DNA from: Azolla pinnata
Lineage: Eukaryota > Streptophyta > Polypodiopsida > Salviniales > Salviniaceae
Assembly: GCA_037176905.1 (NCBI GenBank)
Contig: JBBBWG010009558.1
Coordinates: forward strand, 1-21,434
Length of the DNA: 21,434 nt
Direction of reading: 5' to 3'
Both the position numbers and the translations under genes were made by a program. The notes under the pieces are model-generated. The model was not told the origin of the DNA. It did not search any database and worked only from the letters and a program-made list of their open reading frames with translations. The stretch's first letter is position 1. Each line of letters starts with the position of its first letter. Positions 1 to 7,150 of this stretch are shown here, one piece after another.

Positions 1-77
<77 letters not shown>

Positions 78-119
78 GGAGAGAGGGAGGGAGGGAGGGA
101 GAGAGAGAGAGAGGGAGAT
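1..119. repeat. GA microsatellite
   Basis: An uninterrupted (GA)n run covers about 1-71 and continues as GGGA/GAGA-rich imperfect repeat to about 119. It touches the window edge, so its full length is unknown. It lies about 710 bp upstream of the rhomboid start codon. GA tracts are common in plant 5' flanking DNA; no function can be read from it here. Confidence 0.97.
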
Positions 120-830
120 GGGCCTCATTAGGTCAATATGTTCATGCATTTGTTTTCCTGATTTCTGATACTGAATCGCTGGGTTTGTCATGGTGTTCTT
201 TCTCGAGGGGAATGCTTAGGAAACCCTCGCAGTTCTTAGAGTCCGCTACACCTTGGAAAGAAAGAGGAAAACAAGGAATAGAAATTTTTGTGAAGAATAA
301 CGAGAGGTTTGCCACTTCTATTTCTACATGTCATACCTAGCAAAAAGAATCTGAACTGCGCTCAGAATTTGAACTACTTGGCCGCATGTTCATTAGCTTT
401 AGGGCATTGTAATCGATTTAGATCATCTGAAGATCTTACAATCCAGTACTTCTGGGTTTAAGGGCCGAGAACTGCTACACAAAAACTGTACAGATGATAT
501 GCAATAGGAGGAAAACCTGCATCATTGGGGTACCGTACATTTGTAACTCATTTTTTGAAGTAAATAGTTGAAGCACACAGCCAAATAGCTTTGAATCTGC
601 AATGCCAACACATCAACATTATCTTGCGAAGATCCACGAAGGTGTATCAAAGTGTTTGTGCTTGCATTGTGTCAGCATCAACGGCTTTCATCTTGCTCTT
701 GTGTTCCTTGTCACTGTCACTTTGGAGGAGGCTTTTTTGTATATATTTAAAGTTATTATGTGTTTTGACTTCCTCCGTTACATGCATTCCTTCTGCAGAT
801 ATTTGATGTAACCCAGAGACAGAATATCCG
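120..830 (+). promoter_or_regulatory. 5' flank/leader of RBL13-like gene
   Basis: No gene is recognised in this stretch. A TATA-like TATATATTTAA sits at 740-750, about 80 bp before the ATG at 831. A pyrimidine-rich run ending in CTGCAG at 793-798 could instead be the acceptor of a 5'UTR intron, so the leader structure is uncertain. Two short overlapping open frames near 591-811 have no family resemblance and are treated as chance. Confidence 0.3.
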
Positions 831-1622
831 ATGGGAAAACCGCTCTTCTATGAGATTATTGAAAGGCCTGCTAGCAGCTGCATCATCGCATTATGCAGTG
901 CTGTATGGTTGTACATACAGAAGAAGAACCTGAACTATGAGAGTGTGGGAATGAGCTACGAAGCAGTAGTAGTAGAACACCAACATTGGCGGTTGATCTC
1001 ATCAGCTTTTTCACACATCAGCATTCTTCATCTTGTGTTCAATATGAATGCGCTTTGGAGCTTAGGTGTGGTTGAGCAGCTTAATAACGCTGGACTTGGG
1101 ATTGAGTACTACATCCAGTATACCCTTGTCCTCATCATTCTCTCAGGTTTTCTGGTGCTGGCCATCTATCACTTGTTAATTCATCGATTCAAGCTTGAAT
1201 ACTATAAGAGGGTCACAGCAGTGGGCTATTCATGTGTTGTTTTTGGCTGGATGACTATATTGTCAGCAAAACAACCTTCGTCAAAATTGGATCTTTTTGG
1301 ATTATTATCTCTGCCAATAAGTTTTGCACCCTTTGAGTCCCTTGTATTCACATCCATCATTGTCCCACAAGCGAGCTTTGTGGGACACTTGGCAGGAATC
1401 ATTGTTGGTTACTCGATTGCATGGGGTCTGATTCAGGGGATGACAAATTACTGGAGTTTAGTTCTGTTTGGGTGGATCTGTCTCGCATGTGTATACAGCT
1501 TGAAGCGTACCAACCTATTATCGATGCAATTCCTGGAGATTGAATCTGTTGAAGATCCGACACAAGTAGGGTTGCTTGCAATGGACACAAATGGTTTGCG
1601 AGATGGTAGTCAACATGTGTAA
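831..1622 (+). CDS. RBL13: Rhomboid-like protein, RBL13 type
   Basis: Uninterrupted 263-residue reading frame. The start is supported by an in-frame TGA 27 bp upstream and by the N-terminus [14 protein letters not shown], which matches the start of plant RBL13 proteins as I recall them. Rhomboids are intramembrane serine proteases. Visible signatures are a W-R pair at 53-54, the H-x3-N motif (His67, Asn71) in HLVFN, the candidate nucleophile Ser134 in GYSCVVFGW and the candidate catalytic His186 in FVGHLAG. Several hydrophobic segments fit about six membrane helices (roughly 15-30, 60-80, 95-117, 128-146, 165-200, 205-223). The serine context is GYSC rather than the classical GxSG, which I believe is normal for this subfamily, so protease activity is plausible but not proven. 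The hydrophilic tail after 225 looks soluble. Single-exon structure contrasts with the 32-exon gene downstream. Substrate and membrane location cannot be told from the sequence. Confidence 0.9.
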   Translation: MGKPLFYEIIERPASSCIIALCSAVWLYIQKKNLNYESVGMSYEAVVVEHQHWRLISSAFSHISILHLVFNMNALWSLGVVEQLNNAGLGIEYYIQYTLVLIILSGFLVLAIYHLLIHRFKLEYYKRVTAVGYSCVVFGWMTILSAKQPSSKLDLFGLLSLPISFAPFESLVFTSIIVPQASFVGHLAGIIVGYSIAWGLIQGMTNYWSLVLFGWICLACVYSLKRTNLLSMQFLEIESVEDPTQVGLLAMDTNGLRDGSQHV

Positions 1623-2670
1623 TGATATGTGGTATATCTATCATCTTTCACAGAATTCGACGCGGATTCCGACTTGTTGCTATGCTCAAGATGCTCATTA
1701 CTACAGAAAAACACCGAAAGTCAATCAAGGGAGAGAGCAACCAATAAACACTTTGGCTATAAACCTGATGGCATGATCCATGTGTTTATTGTATACCTGT
1801 CGGTACTCCACCTTGATGTTATGGATCAGTAATCCAGAATTTTTTATCTTCTCTACTGCTATGTCATACAGTCAGAGCTTCTTGAGCTGATAAAGTTCAT
1901 ATCTCTGTAAATCATTTAATAGCAGAAGCTGTATTTTTCTGCAATGGAAATAAACCTGATGGTATTATCCAGTATATCTTTTAGTTCATGTCTATGTTTT
2001 GTAATACAAATTCTCTGCCAATTTTCCAAAAACTGGATCAATGGAGTGTCTTATGTTGGTAATATGTATATGATTTGGTTGCAGATCTACGCAGTAATTG
2101 GCAAACATAGCTGTGTATACTCTGTTTGAATGTTTTTTGGATTTGTAGCTCCTCGAATAGATTCAAACAATATACTGTTGGTAGCGTTTCCTTAGCAGTC
2201 GTGCGAGAATGCACTTCTCCCTCATTACTTTGTTATGAGTTCACTGTGTTATTTCCTTGGGTACTACTACTCGTGGAAGTTGGATTCGAGTACTTTGGAA
2301 TTGCCCTTTTAGAACCTGCTCTTACAAGTAAATACGGGCATCAAGAGCAATTTCTCAACATCTTGCCATGTTCTTGCCATGGTGCAATATGATTGGTAAG
2401 TTTAGTACAAAGGGTAGTACAGCCAAAGATGAAACCCTGCTGCTTTTCTTACAATTATACAAATATTGTTTTACAGTGAATTGGGTTGCAATATGGGTTG
2501 CTGCCCTAATCTGCATTTATATGATGGATTCTCCTCGGGCACCTGCAAAAACCTTGCATTGCCATGGCTGCATTTTACTCATTGGCTTCATGATGTTACT
2601 GAACTTTGGAAAGTTATTATTTGACTTTGGTGAACCAACAACATTTCCAGACTGTAAAACTTCCAGAATT
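1623..2670. other. Convergent intergenic region, 3'UTRs
   Basis: AT-rich sequence between the stops of the rhomboid gene (+) and the PPR gene (-). It holds two AATAAA motifs and several open frames of 60-104 codons that show no family resemblance. I see no RNA gene and no mobile element. It most likely contains the two 3'UTRs. Confidence 0.55.
1743..1748 (+). terminator. Candidate poly(A) signal for RBL13-like gene
   Basis: AATAAA lies 121 bp after the stop codon at 1620-1622. A second AATAAA is at 1949-1954. Both sit in a shared short context (ATAAACCTGATGG), suggesting a local duplication. Plant poly(A) signals are loose, so neither is certain. Confidence 0.35.
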
Positions 2671-2985
2671 CAGCATCTGTGAAAGCATCATCTGAAGGTA
2701 AAATCTTTTATACACTGTAATGAGTCGGAGTATGCATGATTATCCTAGTATACACAACAAGGAAGCATAAATTCAATCACAAATACATCTGCCATTCTCA
2801 GAAATATGAACACCCGCTGCATCAATCAGCATCTGTCAAAGCACCATCTGACAGTAAAAACTTGTATACACTTGAGGAGTCAGAGTGTGCATGATTCTCC
2901 TAACTAGTATACAACAACTAAGAAGCATAAATTCATTCACAAATACATGTGCCATTCTCAAAAATATGAACACCGGTTGCATCAT
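2671..2985. repeat. 156-bp imperfect tandem duplication at PPR 3' end
   Basis: Copy A is 2671-2826 and copy B starts at 2827. Both begin CAGCATCTGT, and the shared landmarks (GCATGATT, AAGCATAAATTCA, TATGAACACC, TGCATCA) stay in register at an offset of 156 bp, with small compensating indels and roughly 80-85% identity by eye. Copy B runs into the last codons of the PPR gene; copy A holds a displaced second version of the same C-terminal coding piece. Confidence 0.85.
2777..2826 (-). pseudogene. Duplicated remnant of PPR C-terminal coding end
   Basis: Read on the minus strand, copy A of the tandem duplication encodes DAAGVHISENGRCICD followed by TGA. This parallels DATGVHIFENGTCICE-TGA at the true end of the PPR gene, with the stop codon displaced by exactly 156 bp. 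It lies just downstream of the functional stop and has no link to a longer reading frame, so it is a fossil of the duplication and not a gene. The two copies differ at several codons, so the event is not recent. Confidence 0.7.
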
Positions 2986-5374
2986 TCACTAGAACTCTAC
3001 GCTTCTCGATCATTGATATAAGAGAGGTGACAGAATGGCACTCCCTACAAATCCGCACTTTCTTCGTGATGTGTATAGGCATGCCTTTTGGAGTGCTAAT
3101 CAGGGCACACGCAATAGCCAGCTTGTCATTATGTCCACACCTTACATTTTCCTCCTTATCGTTGCAAATGGTGTGTGATGTCTGACGCAGACCTACCAAA
3201 ACACCCTTCTGTACTAATTTCTCATGTATCTCTTCTAGCTTCGCATGTACACACCTGCTCCGAGGATGGCTCTGATGCAACAAAACAGATGAATGCACAT
3301 TCATCTCGGCATCGATCCATGTCGAATTAGTGGGTACATTCCATGCTTTATTCCTCGCTCTCAACAACTCGATTCGATATGCCTCGATTTGCATCCCAAC
3401 CGCAGCATATATGTTCTGCATGCACACGTACGCAGCCCCACATTTTTCATCCAACCTTATTGATTGGTCAAACGCCCATCTCCCAAGCTTCACATCCCTC
3501 CATTTTCCACAAGAACCCAACACATTCAAGTATATCGGAAGATGGGCTGCATGAGAAACCTTGTCCAACAATGCTTTTACCTTGTCGAAGTACCCTGCTC
3601 TACCAAATAGATCAATCATACATGTGTAGTGTTCTAAGTTTGGAGTGAGACAAGGACCGCTCATTTCATCAAACAGCCTTTCTCCCTCCTTCACTAGTCC
3701 GGCATGACTACATGCAGTGAATAGAACGAGGAATGTAACCAAATTGGGCACAACTGCTTCACTTCTCATTGTTCTATACAGGTTCAAAACCGCAGTAGCA
3801 TGCCCTAACTGAGCATATCCGGTTATTAGAGCATTCCAAGTCACAACATTCCTATTTGGAAGCTGTTGAAATACTTCGCAGGCTTTCTCTAGCACACCGC
3901 ACTTGGAGTACATGTCCACCAAAGCAGTGCCTAGCACCACATCGGATTGAAATAAGTGTTGCTTTCTCACATCTGCATCTATACCTTCTCCGATTTCCAG
4001 GCACCCAACAATGGCACAAGCTTTCAGAATGCATATATATGTAATAGCATCCGGACACACACCCGCATTTCTCATTTGCGCGAAGCAGTTTAATGCTTTG
4101 TCACCAAAACCATGTTGAACATATCCAGTGATCAAAGCATTCCAAGACACAACGGTCCGCTGGGGAAGCAGTTCAAATACTTCTTGTGCTTTCTCCAGCA
4201 CACCACATTTCGAATACATGTCCACCAATGCAGTCCCTACCACAACATCCTTTTGCAAGAGGCCCTGCTTTCTTAACTCGACATCGATGTCTTCCCCGAT
4301 CTGCAAAGATCCAACAATACCACAAGCTTTCAAAATGCAGATGTAGGTTACAGGATCTGGACGTATGCCTGCACCTTGCATTTGCTCAAGGCATCTCAAT
4401 GCATCATCACCGAGCCCATTTTGAGCATATCCGGTGATGAGGGCATTCCAAGAACCTACATTCCGCACTGGAAGTTGTTGGAATACTTCGCGTGCTTTTT
4501 CCATCATGCCACATTTGGAGTACATGTCCACCAATGCTGCACCGAGCACAACGTGTTTCTGCAACAATCCTTGCTTTCTGACCTCAGCATCTATAGTTTC
4601 TCCAACATCTACAGAGCCAACAATCCCACAAGCTTTCAGAACACATATATAAGTCACCACATTAGGGTGAACTCCCGTGCCTTGCATTTTCCGGAAGCAT
4701 TCAATCGCATCAGCACCATAACCATGTTGAGCATATCCAGAAATGAGCGCACTCCACGCCACGACATCTGTGGTCGGAAGGTTTTCGAACACTTCTCGTG
4801 CTTTCTCGAGGGCACCGCATTTGGAATACATGTCCACCAAAGAAGTGCCGAGAACAGCATCTTCCTGCAATAGCTCCTTTTTTCTGATCTCAGCATGGAT
4901 ACCTTCCCCAATATCTAAACACCCTACAATGCCACAAGCTTTCAGAATGCACATATATGTTACACTGTTTGGGCAAACACTAGAATCTTGCATTCTTCTA
5001 AAGTAACCCAGTGCATCATGACCGAGACCATGTCGAACATATCCAGCAATGATGGCATTCCAAGCAACGACATCTCGGGTGGAGAGCTGTTCGAACACTT
5101 CCCGCGCTTTCTCGACCATACCACATTTCATGAATGTCGTGACGAGGGCAGTCGCGACATATACGTCTCCTATCAAACCGTTCTCGAGAGCGGCGTTGTG
5201 CAGCAAACTCGCCTTTCTCGCGTTCTTTTCGCTCCCGCACGATTTTATCGAATTCAACAGGGAAATCTGGTCGCGGCACGAATCGGCTCTCTTCCGGATC
5301 CCGGATTTCTTCGTCGAGCTCAACTCTTTCGGGCGGTGCTTGTCTCTCAAAGGGGATGTGTTGATGATGAACAC
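2933..5374 (-). CDS. PLS-class PPR protein with degenerate DYW domain
   Basis: Intronless frame of 813 codons, open upstream to 5464. PPR proteins bind organellar RNA, and DYW members edit C to U. A basic, hydroxylated N-terminus (about 1-60) fits organelle targeting. Residues 71-101 form an S motif, followed by P-L-S triplets repeating every 102 residues (the L-motif core, LKACGIVG in most copies, starts at 144, 246, 348 and 450), then terminal P/L/S motifs to about 605, E1/E2 about 610-680 and a DYW-like domain about 684-813. Zinc ligands look kept (His748; Cys776 and Cys779 in CRECH; His803; Cys810 and Cys812). The HxE motif reads HND (748-750), losing the catalytic Glu; the protein ends CICE without GDYW, and the PG box reads PTNSTW. 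No in-frame ATG exists before residue 82: 5374 is a GTG. A spliced 5' exon, frameshift or start loss are possible. Recent-pseudogene status is not excluded, but the long intact frame argues for function. Confidence 0.85.
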   Translation of the reverse strand: MFIINTSPLRDKHRPKELSSTKKSGIRKRADSCRDQISLLNSIKSCGSEKNARKASLLHNAALENGLIGDVYVATALVTTFMKCGMVEKAREVFEQLSTRDVVAWNAIIAGYVRHGLGHDALGYFRRMQDSSVCPNSVTYMCILKACGIVGCLDIGEGIHAEIRKKELLQEDAVLGTSLVDMYSKCGALEKAREVFENLPTTDVVAWSALISGYAQHGYGADAIECFRKMQGTGVHPNVVTYICVLKACGIVGSVDVGETIDAEVRKQGLLQKHVVLGAALVDMYSKCGMMEKAREVFQQLPVRNVGSWNALITGYAQNGLGDDALRCLEQMQGAGIRPDPVTYICILKACGIVGSLQIGEDIDVELRKQGLLQKDVVVGTALVDMYSKCGVLEKAQEVFELLPQRTVVSWNALITGYVQHGFGDKALNCFAQMRNAGVCPDAITYICILKACAIVGCLEIGEGIDADVRKQHLFQSDVVLGTALVDMYSKCGVLEKACEVFQQLPNRNVVTWNALITGYAQLGHATAVLNLYRTMRSEAVVPNLVTFLVLFTACSHAGLVKEGERLFDEMSGPCLTPNLEHYTCMIDLFGRAGYFDKVKALLDKVSHAAHLPIYLNVLGSCGKWRDVKLGRWAFDQSIRLDEKCGAAYVCMQNIYAAVGMQIEAYRIELLRARNKAWNVPTNSTWIDAEMNVHSSVLLHQSHPRSRCVHAKLEEIHEKLVQKGVLVGLRQTSHTICNDKEENVRCGHNDKLAIACALISTPKGMPIHITKKVRICRECHSVTSLISMIEKRRVLVNDATGVHIFENGTCICE

Positions 5375-5390
5375 ATGGGCATTCTCTTGT

Positions 5391-5573
5391 CTATCTATGA
5401 CAGAGGCAGGGGGGTTTTGGGCTTTCCTGTGATGGGATTTGGGAGCCCAAAACAGGGTTAGAAATCACATGACAACCCAAAAAAGAAGAGCAACAAGAAA
5501 CAGAACAAAACAGAACAAGAGCATGTTTGGGGGTGGGTTTGGGGTTATGCATACATACATACATACATACCAT
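5391..5573 (-). other. Upstream ATG frame, possible lost N-terminus of PPR gene
   Basis: This 60-codon frame opens with ATG at 5573 and overlaps the upstream extension of the PPR frame (open to 5464) in a frame offset by one base. A one-base difference or a small splice between 5391 and 5464 would join it to the PPR coding region. The first codons come from a CATA microsatellite, and the middle is hydrophobic and Ser/Cys-rich. A CACAG|GAAAG acceptor-like site lies in the overlap near 5427. Without transcript data it may equally be a chance frame in the 5'UTR. Confidence 0.25.
5550..5570. repeat. (CATA)5 microsatellite
   Basis: Five tandem CATA/ATAC units in the 5' flank of the PPR gene. The same tetranucleotide dominates the large microsatellite about 700 bp away, at 6252-7042. 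Confidence 0.95.
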
Positions 5574-5714
5574 GATGTGCTGTCAGTGACATAGCTGTGA
5601 GGAATCCCAGAAGAGGTCATCTTGGGGAAGGAGAATGGATTCACAGGCTGCCAAGCTCCATGTCTGGATCCCTCTTCTTGTTCTCCTTCTTCTTCCTGTG
5701 CATTTGATTCTGTC

Positions 5715-5719
<5 letters not shown>

Positions 5720-5749
<30 letters not shown>
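5720..5749. repeat. (GA)n microsatellite
   Basis: A near-perfect run of about 14-15 AG units lies between the divergent PPR and SECA2 genes. GA/CT runs in plant promoters can bind BPC-type GAGA factors; whether this one does is not visible. Confidence 0.95.
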
Positions 5750-5751
<2 letters not shown>

Positions 5752-5841
5752 ATCCTCTTGGGTTTCATCAATTGCAGAAATGCCCCTGAGGCTACACCCA
5801 ATTAGAAAAGATTCTTGTACTTCTTATCCTATGTAGTTCAC

Positions 5842-5911
5842 TTTAGGGTTTAGGGTTTAGGGTTTAGGGTTTAAGGTTTAGGGTTTAAGGTTTAAGGTTT
5901 AGGGTTTAGGG
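5842..5911 (+). repeat. Interstitial telomeric repeat, 10 x 7 bp
   Basis: Ten contiguous 7-bp units in exact register. Seven are TTTAGGG, the standard plant telomere repeat, and three (units 5, 7 and 8) are TTTAAGG. A reverse half-motif CCCTAAT follows at 5921-5927. It is too short to be a chromosome end and is flanked by unique DNA. The reverse complement of each junction contains AAACCCTAA, the telo-box promoter element of many plant genes, so a regulatory role towards SECA2 or the PPR gene is possible. Confidence 0.95.
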
Positions 5912-5930
5912 TTTGGTTTGCCCTAATTAT

Positions 5931-5995
5931 ATTGGTCCCTTATTATACAATCTGCTTCCGCTCGCTCTCTGCGTCGATCTGCTCCCGAGCAGAAG
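5931..5995 (+). promoter_or_regulatory. Promoter-like stretch upstream of SECA2
   Basis: In order: ATTGG (reverse CCAAT box) at 5931-5935, TATA-like TATTATACAA at 5941-5950, then a pyrimidine-rich GC-containing stretch at about 5953-5972 that resembles a plant initiation region, ending 1 bp before an ATG at 5996. The telomeric repeat sits immediately upstream. The order and spacing fit a core promoter firing rightward towards SECA2, but each motif alone is weak. Confidence 0.35.
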
Positions 5996-6079
5996 ATGCC
6001 CTCCATCAGATGGATCGGCTTCATTCAGGCCGTTCGCTTTGCTGCTTTGCTGACTCCGACTGATGTTTTTCTCCGCTTT
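5996..6079 (+). other. Possible alternative first coding exon of SECA2
   Basis: Exactly 28 codons from ATG 5996 to a strong-looking donor GTAAGA at 6080. A good acceptor (T-rich run then CATCAG) ends at 7138, 12 bp before the SECA2 ATG at 7151. Splicing 6079 to 7139 is phase 0 and continues in the SECA2 frame (KNEEMFAG...). The peptide has arginines spaced among hydrophobic residues, as in an organelle presequence. The removed intron (1059 nt) would contain the whole microsatellite tract. The in-frame match has a one-in-three chance of being accidental. Confidence 0.3.
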
Positions 6080-6251
6080 GTAAGAATGGGATGTATCGTT
6101 AAGCTCGCGACTGTGTGCAGCAAGCGCTCGCGGAGCCTAAATCATATAAAGGCGGATGGGTGTAGCAACACGCTTGCGGAATCCGGAATCGATGGATGTT
6201 TTTCGGGCAAGATTCGATGCCAGCTGCTTGCTTGCTTCCTTGCACAATACA

Positions 6252-7042
6252 GACATGCATACATGCATACATGCATGCACACATACATACATACATACAC
6301 ACAGACAGATAGATAGATTGATAGATACATACATACACACACATACACATACATACACACAGATAGATACATACATGCATGCATGCATACATCCATACAC
6401 ACATAAACACATACACACACACATACATAGATACATAGATAGATGCACACACACATACATGCATGCACACATAAACACATACACATACATACACACATAA
6501 ACACATACACACACACATACATACATACACACATAAACACATACACACATACATACATACACACATAAACACACACACATACATACATGCACACATAAAC
6601 ACGTACACACATACATACATACACACATAAACACATACACACACATACATACATACACACATACACAAACATACATGCATACACACATATGCACACATAC
6701 ACACACACACATAGATAGATAGATACATACATACATACATAAATACACACATAAACATATGCACACACACACACACACACACATAGATAGATAGATAGAT
6801 ACACACATAAACACATACACACATAAGCACATGCACACACACATACATACACACACAAACACATACACACACACATACATACACACATAAACACATACAC
6901 GCACATGCATACATACATACACACATACACACATACACACACATACATACATACACAAACATACATACATACACACATACGCACACATAGATAGATAGAT
7001 ACATACATGCATGGATGCATGCATGCATACAATGCATGTACA
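6252..7042. repeat. Large compound CA/CATA/GATA microsatellite
   Basis: About 790 bp made almost only of ACAC, ACAT, CATG and GATA units with frequent ATAAACACATACACAC segments, flanked by unique sequence. All three minus-strand frames stay open across it simply because it lacks stop triplets. It ends about 110 bp before the SECA2 ATG at 7151 and is either in the promoter or, if the exon at 5996-6079 is real, in the first intron. Its length is likely to vary between individuals. Confidence 0.95.
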
Positions 7043-7150
7043 CATCTGGCATGTTCTACGAAGGGCATGACTTGTAATTTGCAAAAACTACCTTTCCTCA
7101 TAAATCTTCTCTTCTTCTTTGTATTTTGTTTTCATCAGAAGAACGAAGAA

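Noticed and set aside
2126-2682. Open frames of 88 and 104 codons between the rhomboid and PPR genes
   Set aside because: They are AT-rich, have no family resemblance, and lie where 3'UTRs are expected.
4376-4873. 165-codon plus-strand frame and similar frames at 3330-5461
   Set aside because: They are antisense shadows of the PPR coding region, repeating with its 306-bp period.
6099-7101. Three overlapping minus-strand frames of 315-319 codons rich in Cys, Val, Tyr and Met
   Set aside because: They are translations of the CA/CATA microsatellite, which lacks stop triplets in these frames. The composition is entirely repeat-driven.
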